NCBI GenBank assembly: GCA_019059635.1
Contig: JAGVRJ010000003.1
Span: 806,001 to 870,000, forward strand
Direction: 5' to 3'
Length of the DNA stretch: 64,000 nt
DNA from: Proales similis
Lineage: Eukaryota; Rotifera; Eurotatoria; Ploima; Proalidae
Below are positions 1 to 11,732 of this stretch, piece after piece. Within the stretch, counting starts at the first letter, position 1; each line of letters opens with the position of its first letter. The translations under genes were made by a program, and so were the position numbers. The notes under the pieces are model-generated. The model had not been told where the DNA came from, did no database searches, and saw only the letters and a program-made list of their open reading frames with translations.

Positions 1-1013
1 TAGTTGAGATGTTCGGCAAGTGACTTGGCCGAGTCGAACTGTTCGACGTGAATAAAGCTATTTGGCGCCGGGGCCCGACTCTCATAGTCTTTCCTAGGCG
101 CTCCTCTGACCACTGGAATCAGGTGCACTTTGAACATGTTCTTGGGCCAGTAAATCTTCCAATACTTTTCTGTTATGTACTCGTCGCAGAGGCTGTTTTC
201 GAAAGACAAGTAAAATTTGTACGAATTGTATAGCTTTTTCAGACAGTCGCGGTCTGCCGATTTGCGGCAAGGGTCGGGTTTGGTCTGAGGAAATATAGAG
301 GAGCATGAGCCGTATATGTCAATAGGAATGTATTTGCTCAGCTCTTTGACATAGAGCTCGCGCTCGCTTGGCGTTTGGCAGTGGCTGACAAACCAGAAGA
401 CCGAGGCTTGCTTCGTGCTTTTGCCGCGCAACGGATCAAAGGCCAAGTGAGAATTGGCTTGCTTGAATACGCTGGAGAATTCCTTTTGATATTCGGGTAT
501 GTAGGGCAGATCTTGCCATTTGTCGAAGCCACGGTAGTCATTGACTGCGTCGCTGTCCGCCTTGAATGTGGACGTCAAATTGAACCAGTCGTCCAAGTCG
601 TCGGCGCGGAAGTGATTCGAGCAAAACGATCGCCGCTGAGATTCTAGAGTACTGTACATCCAAAGCTGACGTCGATTTCGCTTCTTGGCCAGTTTGCGAA
701 CATTCCACATGAGATTGGGACCGTGAACAAACACGGCGTCGCTGCTCTCATACGGAGTCCGTCTGAGCAGAGATGTGCTGAACGCGAAGCATCGCTTCTC
801 TTTGCAGTTCTTAAACGGCGACGTTCCGATTTTGCCCACGCTCCAGTTTGGATCCAAAAAGCGCCATGTGAACAATTCGATTGCCTTAAGGCCTTGCCGA
901 TGAATTCTGTCTACTTCGTTCTCTTCGGCACCGAACGTTGCGATTATTAGGTAGAAAGCTGAAACTAAAACAAGGCCAATGGACAAAATCTTTTTGTATC
1001 TTGACAGCCTCAT
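1..1013 (-). CDS. alpha-1,3-fucosyltransferase (GT10), copy 1, partial at window edge
   Basis: Golgi type II glycosyltransferase expected to move fucose from GDP-fucose to glycans. Only the first 337 or so codons are in the window; the C-terminus lies to the left of base 1. The start is the ATG at 1013-1011. The sequence aligns without indels to the complete copy at 4980-6287 (offset 5274), with 7 differences in 1013 bases: four silent, three changing the protein (Lys to Asn, Ser to Thr, Ile to Ser). No stop or frameshift is seen, so it looks functional as far as visible. It carries the N-terminal membrane anchor and the GT10 donor-site motif SFENSLCDEYITEKYW. Similarity to copy 2 stops abruptly at the start codon: upstream sequences are unrelated, so the two copies must use different promoters. 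Confidence 0.88.
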   Translation of the reverse strand, partial: MRLSRYKKILSIGLVLVSAFYLIIATFGAEENEVDRIHRQGLKAIELFTWRFLDPNWSVGKIGTSPFKNCKEKRCFAFSTSLLRRTPYESSDAVFVHGPNLMWNVRKLAKKRNRRQLWMYSTLESQRRSFCSNHFRADDLDDWFNLTSTFKADSDAVNDYRGFDKWQDLPYIPEYQKEFSSVFKQANSHLAFDPLRGKSTKQASVFWFVSHCQTPSERELYVKELSKYIPIDIYGSCSSIFPQTKPDPCRKSADRDCLKKLYNSYKFYLSFENSLCDEYITEKYWKIYWPKNMFKVHLIPVVRGAPRKDYESRAPAPNSFIHVEQFDSAKSLAEHLN

Positions 1014-1386
1014 GGCGTGCTGATCGATTTTAGAGCCTTTTAGACATCTGGGTCAGAGAAAAAAATACTTTAGACAGTACTCATGCTGTTTTGGGTCAAG
1101 AGATTTTCACACTTGGCCAGTTCAAGCGTGACTCGGCTTAAGAAATTATGCTCAAGTTTGCAAAGACACCCTACTGCCTAGTAGTTGCCTTGGTTCCCTG
1201 GTTACCTAAATTCGAACCTAGCTCCAAAAGTAGCAAAAAATAAATTGCAATTAGAAAAGTAAAACGGCCGAATTAGCAGAAATTATGCTGTCTGCGGAGG
1301 GTTGCGACTAGAATTTTTATTCATGCTTAAATAGGAGCGGGAAAAAAGCAGTTAGCAGTCAACAAGCTGATCGTGCTCAAGAGATT
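1014..1386. other. intergenic spacer between TRPV 3' end and fucosyltransferase copy 1
   Basis: No coding region seen. It must contain the 3' UTR of the TRPV gene (a minus-strand AATAAA lies near 1317-1322) and the promoter of fucosyltransferase copy 1. Its left edge, exactly at the start codon of that gene, is a duplication breakpoint. Confidence 0.6.
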
Positions 1387-4224
1387 TCACGATCTGATCG
1401 TGGAACAAATGCTTCCGACTGATCGTATCGGCTCTCTCCTCGTCCTTTGAGTTAGAGTGACTAAGTGGTGAGTTGCATTGGGAAGTTTAAAGAATGCGGA
1501 ATTTACAGTTTGCTTCCATCGAACGATGTAAGCCATTTTGCCATTGCCCAGCTGGTGACCATATTTCTTCTGCTGCTTTAGGCGTTCCTTAATGCTCACG
1601 TTCTGTTCAAGAGTTAAAACTTGCTTTGCCCACTGAACATTGATTTGATCGAACGATTAGCGTGTCGGTTGTTGTTGTTCATTTCAATTGTGTCCAAATC
1701 TACCTGACGCAGCCACTCACGCTGCAGCTCTGTTGTTTCATTGTAGGTGCTTGCCATCATGGCAATCAACAAGTTGAAGAGAACGTTTGAAACTGTGAAC
1801 ACAAATATGACCAGGAGGATCTAGAACCAGTGAAAATCACGCTGAAATTTGGGCAGTGAGACGATGCGTTAAATTCGCTTTCACTTACTCGTCCGACTAC
1901 ACCGTATTCGGCTTGAAGCATTGCGTCATATATGTAAAGTAGATTGTCTGTGGACATGATGAAACAATCGTAGATTGCAGCCAGCGGTGAGTTGAACTGA
2001 ATTGACGGAGGATTTTGTCCGTAGCCGTAGACCACGTAGAACGCTTTGTGGGTGAAAATCAGATAAACAGTTGAGACCGGGTGGTGAGGATTTTGAGAAA
2101 GCACCTACACTGTGAGAAGCCCATTATGAAGATGAACAGGATAATGGAGAATCGGAAGAAGTTGGTCTTGACCACTTTGTGAATAATGAATGTGAATGTT
2201 GTTATTCGGCGAAAACCTCTGCGAGTCGGCCGAGAACAGAATTAGTCACTATTAAGGTTAACTAAACGGCCAGTTCAAACTCACCTGCCCAAGTAGAGAA
2301 TGAACAACACTTTGAAAAGGATTGAGAGCACAAGCAGCACGTCCTCACCCTCGTGGGTACAAGTGAATCGCATCGGTATGATCAGAAGATAGCAGATCAA
2401 AGAGAGAATGAAAAACACTTTGGACGGATTGAAGAGCAGTGTCTTTACATACAACTGCATTCTTTGTATGTAAAACTCGACGCCAAATATGACCAAATAG
2501 ACTATTGAATAGACCAGCACGACAAGCTCGATAATGAGTCTCAGCTGTCAAAAGGCGCTCAGTCGACAAGTTAGAAGCGAGCAAAACGAGAAAATTGCTT
2601 ACGAAGTTTATCCTATCATTGGGAAATAGATAGGCGCACCGACAGTTTTCAAGCAGATATGTCGCGTTCTCTTCAATTCGAGTGCAAAACGAGTCAACCC
2701 TCAAGTCGTCAAAGTAGAGCCGTTTCATCACGATGCTGACTATCGAAATAGCCAGGAACACAAAGAAGAATACTACTTCAAAGTAAAATCTTGAAGCTTT
2801 GATTAGCCTCGACTGGTGCGCATTCGCAAGCAAGCGAGCTTTACTTGTATTTTATGTAGGTGTTCCACTTTGTGTTGATTAGGTCGACTATGAACCCTTC
2901 CAAGAGTCCGAGATGATCCGTGCTTTCCTTTAAGAAGTAATCAAATCAATTTGAATGTTTCTGTAAAGGCCAGTAAAGGCAACTCGGAACCTACCCCATT
3001 GACTACCAAGTAGAGTGCACTGGTAGTGTCAGTGGTGCCGTCCTCGCCGATCGTGTCGATGGTGGCCAGCGGGTAAGCACCGCAAGAAATGTCCGCGTAT
3101 GTGAACCAGACTGTCCTCAGTTTGCCCAGGATGAATTGAAACATCTTCGAGGCGGTTTATTCATCGATTATCTCACGGTCTTAAACAGGCGTACAAACCT
3201 CTTTACGAGCAAGCTTGGCTGCCAACGTGAGAGGGGTGAGACCTTGCTTATTCTTGATGTGCAAGCTTGCTTTGAAATCAAGCATGAGCTCAAACATGGG
3301 CTGCCAGGTGAAAATAGAATTATTTAAGCTAAAAGGAGCCTGAAGAGTTTGAGGCTGTTCATTTACCAGGTTATTGTTGATAACCAGCATGTGAAGGACT
3401 GTGTTTCCGTTCACGTCTTGTCTGTTGGGGTCGGCGCCCATTGCGATCAGAAGGCGAACGCACTCTTCTTGGTTGAGAATTGCAGCGAAAGAGAGGGGAT
3501 AGTCGCCGAAATAAGCATAGCCCGCGTAAGATGAGTTCACGGGCAGCTCAGGCTCCTCTTGGGTCAGCAGATTGCCTATTGAGCTCTTTTGGTCGTCGGG
3601 CAAGAAGAACTTGCCGTAGGATTGACGATGAACGTCCGCGCCATGCATGAGCAGAAATCTGACCAACTCCGGATTCTCGCTCACTATCGCCATGTGAAGG
3701 GCAGCTTCGCCATAATAATCTTCGCTCAAGTAAATGTCATTGACTATTTTGGGAAAGTGTTTGATGATGCGTTTGCCAAGCTCAAAGAACAATGAAGTGC
3801 CGTTCAACATGCACAGATGCAGTAGACCCTCGCCCACAGCGCCGCATTTGTCCACGCGAAAACACAGCTCGATTGTCTCTTTTTTAGAGGTGCGCAGTCG
3901 CTCTTCCTCCTCTTCGGCGGTCTCTTCAGCGAGCTTTTTTTCAAACTCAAGGTCTTCTTCGCTCAGCTTGGTGCCCATTCTACGCTTGACAAGGACGTCA
4001 ATGGGCACCTGTTTGCCTCGGCCTTCATTGTAAAGGTATTTGACAACTTCTGTCTTGATGAAGTTATCGAGCTCAGTAAAGTCCTTCTTCTGTATGGCCT
4101 CTTTCATGAGGCGAGCCATTATTCCGCCTTGGTTGACATTGACCAGTTTGTAAACGTCAGGGCCATTCTCGCTATCGGCCTGAGCCTTGAGACTATCGTT
4201 CACATCACTTGTGGTATTTCCCAT
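1387..4224 (-). CDS. TRPV-family cation channel (Nanchung/Inactive/OSM-9-like)
   Basis: Non-selective cation channel of the plasma membrane; invertebrate TRPVs act in mechano-, chemo- and hygrosensory neurons. Nine exons by my model: 4224-3199, 3144-2995, 2927-2845, 2789-2603, 2544-2285, 2218-2109, 2043-1889, 1820-1704, 1602-1387; all phases agree, giving about 767 residues. Introns are 54-101 bp. Exon 1 holds the cytosolic N-terminus with ankyrin repeats (motifs GEGLLHLCMLNGTS, YYGEAALHMAI, NGNTVLHML). Exons 4-8 hold six membrane segments, including IMGFSQSFYVVYG near TM5/pore and VLFNLLIAMMASTYN in TM6, both typical of TRPV. The start is the ATG at 4224; the frame is open a little further upstream but from a GTG. 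I cannot separate Nanchung from Inactive. The last splice (1603-1703) is the least certain; read-through would give a short alternative tail. Confidence 0.88.
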
Positions 4225-4552
4225 GGTTTCTGTCACTTGTTCTCTTTATCGCTGCCTTTACCGCTTTCAGTCCGCTGTTGGCTTAGTGCTTCAATCGAAC
4301 TTGCAAAATGCAAATATACTTAAACCGGCTCCTAGCAGCCGAAGCGTGCCTCATTATTAGCTATTTCCTGTTTGCGTGATGTCAAGCGTTTTATTCCTAT
4401 TTTGTTATTTTTGCCTTTCATAATAATTCAAGAAGCGAGAAAGGAGGAAAAAGAAAACGGTGCCCAAAAGAGCAGGCTAGGTAGAAGGAGAGAGCAAATA
4501 GGACGAGCTGCGTGCAGGCTGCTGTTGTGCAAATCAAGTCGCTAACTTTCTG
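4225..4552. other. intergenic, TRPV 5' flank
   Basis: No coding potential seen. It should carry the TRPV promoter and 5' UTR. It ends at the duplication breakpoint where the ferrochelatase 3' fragment begins. Confidence 0.5.
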
Positions 4553-4869
4553 AATAAACAGATGCCAATCGACTTTAGAGCTATTTATTAAGCAGCAAAA
4601 GCAAAGTAGTAGGAAAGTGACGCATTCATATGATTTGATTGGTTTTGAAAAAGTGCTTCATCGGTCCACAGGCGGGGTTGACACACTGCGGGCAACGGAG
4701 CGGAAGCTGTTTAGAACAGAACTCTCCGTTGTTCAAATGGCTCTTGACTATGTCGGCTAGGGCCTGATTGAAAAGTCACTCAAGACGCCCAAGAAAAAGA
4801 TGTGGGGCACGAAAGCAAGCTTACCCGAATGAAAATCGGATTGTCGTTTAGCGATTCGTAACGCCTCAC
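4553..4869 (-). pseudogene. duplicated 3' fragment of ferrochelatase
   Basis: A 317-bp segment aligning to 6648-6964 (offset 2095) with two substitutions. It contains the last 45 bases of the penultimate ferrochelatase exon (4825-4869), the intact last intron (4764-4824, GT...AG), the whole last coding exon (4626-4763) with its stop, and the start of the 3' flank. One substitution changes a Cys codon to Tyr; the other is silent. Without upstream exons it cannot encode an enzyme, so it is a truncated pseudogene rather than a second gene. It sits 110 bp downstream of fucosyltransferase copy 2 and may supply that gene's 3' UTR. Confidence 0.93.
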
Positions 4870-4979
4870 ATAACTAAAATTGATCTTTAATTGCCAATTT
4901 CTGTTTATTTTAAGGCGAAATAAGTTCAGGGAAAATGTGGCCGAAAAATGTGCGAAAAAACAGTTTAGGTAACGCTGGC

Positions 4980-6287
4980 CTAAGAGCATATTCCGAAGAG
5001 CTTGACAACTCCGTTGACTATTGATTTTTCCTCCTGATCGCGACATTGCACGTCTGGATTGAACCAGGTGCTGATCTGAACGGGCGGGTTTTCACGTCGC
5101 AAATAAGCCTCGTCGTGGACTTTGGCGCATATCTCGCAGAACAGAGTTAAATCGCTTTTCTGCGTCAGAATCAATAGTTCCGACTTGTTTTCCTGAATCG
5201 CCCGGCTCATTTGTTCGAATAGAGGCACTTTCCATGACAAGCGTTCCCTGAACGCGCTTTCATTTGAGCCCAAGTAGTTGAGATGTTCGGCCAGAGACTT
5301 GGCCGAGTCGAACTGTTCGACGTGAATAAAGCTATTTGGCGCCGGGGCCCGACTCTCATAGTCTTTCCTAGGCGCTCCTCTGACCACTGGAATCAGGTGC
5401 ACTTTGAACATGTTCTTGGGCCAGTAAATCTTCCAATACTTTTCTGTTATGTACTCGTCGCAGAGGCTGTTTTCGAAAGACAAGTAAAATTTGTACGAAT
5501 TGTATAGCTTTTTCAGACAGTCGCGGTCTGCCGATTTGCGGCAAGGGTCGGGTTTGGTCTGAGGAAATATAGAGGAGCATGAGCCGTATATGTCAATAGG
5601 AATGTATTTGATCAGCTCTTTGACATAGAGCTCGCGCTCGCTTGGCGTTTGGCAGTGGCTGACAAACCAGAAGACCGAGGCTTGCTTCGAGCTTTTGCCG
5701 CGCAACGGATCAAAGGCCAAGTGAGAATTGGCTTGCTTGAATACGCTGGAGAATTCCTTTTGATATTCGGGTATGTAGGGCAGATCTTGCCATTTGTCGA
5801 AGCCACGGTAGTCATTGACTGCGTCGCTGTCCGCCTTGAATGTGGACGTCAAATTGAACCAGTCGTCCAAGTCGTCGGCGCGGAAGTGATTCGAGCAAAA
5901 CGATCGCCGCTGAGATTCTAGAGTACTGTACATCCAAAGCTGACGTCGATTTCGCTTCTTGGCCAGTTTGCGAACATTCCACATGAGATTGGGACCGTGA
6001 ACAAACACGGCGTCGCTGCTCTCATACGGAGTCCGTCTGAGCAGAGATGTGCTGAACGCGAAGCATCGCTTCTCTTTGCAGTTCTTAAACGGCGACGTGC
6101 CGATTTTGCCCACGCTCCAGTTTGGATCCAAAAAGCGCCATGTGAACAATTCGATTGCCTTAAGGCCTTGCCGATGAATTCTGTCTACTTCTTTCTCTTC
6201 GGCACCGAACGTTGCGATTATTAGGTAGAAAGCTGAAACTAAAACAAGGCCAATGGACAAAATCTTTTTGTATCTTGACAGCCTCAT
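4980..6287 (-). CDS. alpha-1,3-fucosyltransferase (GT10), copy 2, complete
   Basis: Single-exon, 435 residues, ATG at 6287-6285. Predicted Golgi type II enzyme: short basic cytosolic tail, membrane anchor around residues 9-29 (ILSIGLVLVSAFYLIIATF), then stem and catalytic domain. The GT10 hallmark SFENSLCDEYITEKYW lies at about residues 270-290, followed by the usual PV..GAP.KDY element. Length is normal for the family. Acceptor specificity (core alpha-1,3 or Lewis type) cannot be read from sequence. Its 5' neighbour is ferrochelatase in the same orientation, and a ferrochelatase fragment lies directly downstream. It is 99.3 percent identical to the copy at the left window edge. Confidence 0.92.
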   Translation of the reverse strand: MRLSRYKKILSIGLVLVSAFYLIIATFGAEEKEVDRIHRQGLKAIELFTWRFLDPNWSVGKIGTSPFKNCKEKRCFAFSTSLLRRTPYESSDAVFVHGPNLMWNVRKLAKKRNRRQLWMYSTLESQRRSFCSNHFRADDLDDWFNLTSTFKADSDAVNDYRGFDKWQDLPYIPEYQKEFSSVFKQANSHLAFDPLRGKSSKQASVFWFVSHCQTPSERELYVKELIKYIPIDIYGSCSSIFPQTKPDPCRKSADRDCLKKLYNSYKFYLSFENSLCDEYITEKYWKIYWPKNMFKVHLIPVVRGAPRKDYESRAPAPNSFIHVEQFDSAKSLAEHLNYLGSNESAFRERLSWKVPLFEQMSRAIQENKSELLILTQKSDLTLFCEICAKVHDEAYLRRENPPVQISTWFNPDVQCRDQEEKSIVNGVVKLFGICS

Positions 6288-6647
6288 GCTGTACTGTTTG
6301 ATAGAATGAATTTACTAAAAAGGCCTTTATTACTCCAAGAAGTTTAGTTATTAAAATTATTTTCATATTCACAAATTAAGGTATCTGATAAACAATATAA
6401 ATATCTTATCAAAAAATAATTAAGATAAAGATTTTTAGCTTTTTGCTTCAACACCTCTTCCAGGTGTATTTTGGAGAGTATTAAGTCTATTTTGAAAAAA
6501 AAATTGAATTTTGAGTTTCGTCAGTTGTATTTTGCAACTTGAATCAAATTTTTCTTTCTTTTGCATGAAGAAAGGAGGAGCCAAGCCCAAGTTGTTTTCT
6601 TCTTAGAGCCAACGAGAGAAGATGAAATTGTTTGTTTGAATCGTTAA
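6288..6647. other. AT-rich spacer upstream of fucosyltransferase copy 2
   Basis: About 360 bp, clearly more AT-rich than its surroundings, with no coding region. It carries the promoter of fucosyltransferase copy 2 and the end of the ferrochelatase 3' flank. The equivalent position in the left duplication unit is occupied by the TRPV gene segment 1014-4552. Confidence 0.5.
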
Positions 6648-6720
6648 AATAAACAGATGCCAATCGACTTTAGAGCTATTTATTAAGCAGCAAAAGCAAA
6701 GTAGTAGGAAAGTGACGCAT

Positions 6721-8411
<1,691 letters not shown>

Positions 8412-8610
8412 TCTCGTTACTTAACAAGATACTGGACTCAATCTCTCTTAGATTACGCAAGTTGCTAGAATGCGATTTTAAAGAACATGCCTCCAAGCGT
8501 TCATCACTCGTTGCTTACTAAATTTAACAATCAGACGCGAGAAGATGTTGAAAAGTGAAAACCTTTTTATTTGAGAGAAAGAGCAATAAATAAATAGCAA
8601 ACAAGAGCAT
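8412..8610. promoter_or_regulatory. compact spacer: ferrochelatase promoter and kinase poly(A) site
   Basis: Only 199 bp separate the ferrochelatase start from the stop of the upstream kinase gene in the same orientation. A minus-strand AATAAA at 8571-8566 is the likely poly(A) signal of the kinase; the rest must contain the ferrochelatase promoter. No TATA box is evident. Confidence 0.5.
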
Positions 8611-10678
8611 TCAAGGATTAGAGTTGGATCGAGTCCGATCTAGATCGGTTATTACATCGTTCATCACCTTGTTGAGTAAATCGTCCACGTTCAGTTTGCG
8701 TGCGCTAGTATTTGCGAAGCTTTGAGCGTCAAATTGCGGCTTTTGTTCGACAAAAGGATTCGAGCTACGGCTTGCTATTGATGAAGGGATCGGATGAACA
8801 CTCGTTGAGGCAAAAGGATTCGTGGGCAGAAAAAACATGCTGGTTGTCTCTGCGGCCAGAGATTTTGTTTTTTGATTCGCAATATTAGCTGGCATATCGA
8901 CGCTGCCTTCCCAGAATGCATTTGACGAAGAAGCCGTCGTCAAAGGTTCGTAATTGTGCGACTGAGAAGATTGACTGTGGAAAGATTTGGTGGAAATCGA
9001 ATCCGATTTAAGCGAATTATTTGAATCTTCCCAAGTCGACTCAATAGGCAAATCCAGCAAATTGAATTCAACGTTCTTCTTAATGCTGTCTGGACTCTGA
9101 CTAGGCGCTTCCAGATCAATAAGAGTGGCAGTAGGAGTTTCGCTCTCAGCTGACACGGACTTGGGCTTTTGGTTTAAAGCAACTGGATCGATGGTACCCG
9201 GATTGCCCCATGACTTGTTGTCAAGTCCCATGTGGCCAGTATGAATGAAACTGCCGGGTAAAGGCAGACTGATATTTGCCGAGCTGACTTTACGAGGCTG
9301 GTTTATGTCGCTGGTTGACTTGGAAATGCTCGGATTGGGTGGTCGTAGAGGCTTGAGTGGAACTTGGTTATTTGCATTCAACTCGGCGAGTCGAACGCTT
9401 ATGGCAGTGAAGTCTGGTCGTTCTGTCGGCTGAGAAGCCCAGCATTGTCGGAGCAGAGAGTAGAACTCGTCTGGACACTCTTTGGGCTGAGCTAGCCGCT
9501 CTCCAAGAGTTTCGATCCGATTTAGGATCTGTGAAGCGTCCAAGCCAAGCCATGGATGCTCGCCCTGAGTGAATATCTCCCAAGAAGTAACGGCGAACAT
9601 CCAAACGTCTGATTTGATGGAAAACACGTTGCATTTAATGCTTTCAGGCGGGTACCATGCGCACGGCATTTTTTTGTTTGTTCTCATTTCGTAGACGCCG
9701 TCGTCTGTCCGGCGGCTCATTCCGAAATCGCAAATTTTTAGGCTGCTCGCATCAAAGAGTAGAATATTTCGAGCTGCTAAATCGCGGTGAATTAGACCCT
9801 CGCCTTCAAGATACTGCATTCCGCGAGCGATTTGCTGCATAAAGCTGGCGCTCTTTGCCAGACCAATCGCTTGGTTTTGACGCTTGTTCATGCGGAGGAA
9901 GCTTAAAAGCGAGCCGAGCGGTGCCAGTTCAGTGACCATCATCATTGGACTGAGTACGACGCCGAAAAGCCGAACCAAATTTGAATGGTTCAAACCGCAC
10001 ATGCAAATTATTTCGTTGATTAGGTCACTGCGTTCCGATTGGTTGCGCGATTCGTGCAGCACTTTTACGGCCACAGTCAGCTTACTGCCGTCCGGTCGAT
10101 ACCAAATCGCCTTTCGCACTGAACCGAAATGCCCGGTGCCAAGTAGTTCCTCGGTGCCGTCCGGTTTGCGTACGAACTGCAAGTCCTTCAAGTTGATTAA
10201 ATACGCAGCCGACGACTCGGTCTCGGGCTGCCCTGTTGGAATATTGTTGGTCGCGAAATTGTCCAATTTGGGGTCCACATTTGACTTGAGTAAAACAGGC
10301 GAGAGTAACGACCTGGCTATGGAGTATGTGTTTAGCTTGAAAGAGAGTGAACTAATTGAATTTGGGCAAACAGGATTACAAATTACATTTGCTTACAAGT
10401 TTTGAACTCAAGCCGGCTTCACTGGTCAAGCTGCCTGTAGAAGCGTGGCTCGTTAGACTGCTTTTTGATGGGTTGACTGAACGGAGTTTGCTGACCGCCT
10501 CGAGCAAGCGTCGCGCAGCCGGTTTTGACATGCCGATCTTTTCCAAATCTTTGGGCTTCACATGATCAAAATGCGATAGACGCGTGATTTGAAGACGTTC
10601 GGCTAGCGGCTGGCTAAACTGCTCGAGTTGAACGGTTTTTAGCAACTCGCCGAGTTTGGGGTCGATCTGTTCGCCCAT
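8611..10678 (-). CDS. ACK/TNK2-family non-receptor tyrosine kinase lacking SH3
   Basis: Cytosolic Cdc42-effector tyrosine kinase. Two exons, 10678-10397 and 10284-8611, splice phase 0, about 651 residues. The start is the ATG at 10678. Order: N-terminal SAM-like domain (residues about 5-70); kinase domain (about 120-397) with LGTGHFGSV, VAVKVL, IHRDLAARN, CDFGMS and an activation-loop Tyr (DGVYEMR), so apparently active; CRIB motif ISLPLPGSFIHTGH at about 430-445; then a long Ser-rich tail with a clathrin-box-like LIDLE and two NPF motifs (TNPFAST, SNPFVEQ) that fit endocytic adaptors. Only about 33 residues separate kinase and CRIB, where ACK proteins normally carry an SH3 of about 60 residues; the SH3 is absent. 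The family call is secure from the SAM-kinase-CRIB order. Confidence 0.92.
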
Positions 10679-11115
10679 CACAGCCTTCTATTGGAGTTGC
10701 ACATCTCTTGAATTTGCAAATTGACATGACGGCATTCGGCCAGATCCGAAATAATTTATGCAGAGTGCAGCAAGATGCCGCGTATTGTCTGCAAGAGAAA
10801 GGCCGCAATCGCTTCGAAACGGCTAATCTTAATCCGGACAACTGTCAACTCGAATTCAAATTTGACAAGGCATCGCAGTTGGAGACGAGTCTCGGCTCAA
10901 ACGATCGAAACGTGCTTAAATCAGTTCGGTTGAAAGCAATTCGACACCGTTGCTTGGGCGTCAAGGAGAGCACGCGCGTATTCTTCGCACCCAATCGAGC
11001 TCAGATTTATATAATTTCTCATGCAAGCAAGCTCGCTACTGCAATTCGATCACAAGTCCAGCAAATCGCCTATTTAACTCGAACCTGCATTGTACAATAC
11101 TATTTTATTCGTAGA
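10679..11115. promoter_or_regulatory. divergent promoter region, ACK kinase (-) and Ly6 gene (+)
   Basis: A 437-bp head-to-head spacer. A TATA-like element (ttatataa) near 11008-11014 lies about 100 bp before the Ly6 start and could set its transcription start. The plus strand stays open in frame with the Ly6 ATG from an ATG at 10726, but the coding-looking stretch matches nothing I recognise and would bury the signal peptide. Confidence 0.45.
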
Positions 11116-11732
11116 ATGGTTCAATTCGCCTCCAGCTATCTTCTACTGGCTCTTTTAGGTAACTTTCTCGCTACTAGCTCTTATTTGCACTTGATCGAGG
11201 CAACTGGCTCATGGTTGTTTGATCGATTCTTAGTTCACTTCATTCGCTCAAGAGTCCACGCTATTCAATGTTACACATGCGCCGAATGTTTCGAGCCGTT
11301 TGATCCTATTGGTAACAATAAGCCCTTTCTTGCTTATCTCCGGGTCTAACTGGCTTCGATCATGAAAGGATTCAATGTCAAAGTAAACGAGTGCCTTGAG
11401 GGTTTCGACACGTGCCTGGTAAGTGGCCGACTTGCGCTTAGCTTGGCCGCGTTGTGTCTTCACATTTAAGATTTAAAATTAACTTCAAGATGAGTCTTGT
11501 GGAAAAATCGGACGGACGACGATTCAGCATTCGCGGCTGTGCTCCCTCTTATTTGTGCGTGCCGGGCAGGACGGTCAAAAACGATTCGGTTGTGACCACT
11601 GAATGCTGCCGAGATGACCTGTGCATAAAGTTTTTTCCCTTTTCTTCGCTGCGTTACAATCAGGCGAGTAGAGACCATTCGGCCAGTCTAGTGCTGATCT
11701 TACTGTCTTCGATCGTGTTGGCTTTGGTTTAA
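11116..11732 (+). CDS. Ly6/uPAR three-finger GPI-anchored protein
   Basis: Small extracellular protein on the cell surface; relatives in insects modulate ion channels, septate junctions or sleep. Four exons: 11116-11158, 11255-11311, 11369-11418, 11490-11732; 393 bp, 130 residues, phases consistent. It has a signal peptide (MVQFASSYLLLALL), then ten cysteines in Ly6 order: IQCYTCAEC, NECLEGFDTC, RGCAP, YLCV and TECCRDDLC, followed by a hydrophobic C-terminal tail (SASLVLILLSSIVLALV) typical of GPI attachment. The usual terminal CCxxDxCN asparagine is replaced by Ile. A poly(A) signal (AATAAA at 11733-11738) directly follows the stop, so the 3' UTR may be very short. The exact subfamily is not recognisable. 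Confidence 0.87.

Noticed and set aside
48-950. Several plus-strand and minus-strand ORFs over the fucosyltransferase copies
   Set aside because: They occur identically in both copies because they are shadow frames of the same coding sequence, and show no protein features of their own.
4626-4869. A second working ferrochelatase gene
   Set aside because: Only the last exon and a piece of the previous one are present; the active-site exons are missing.
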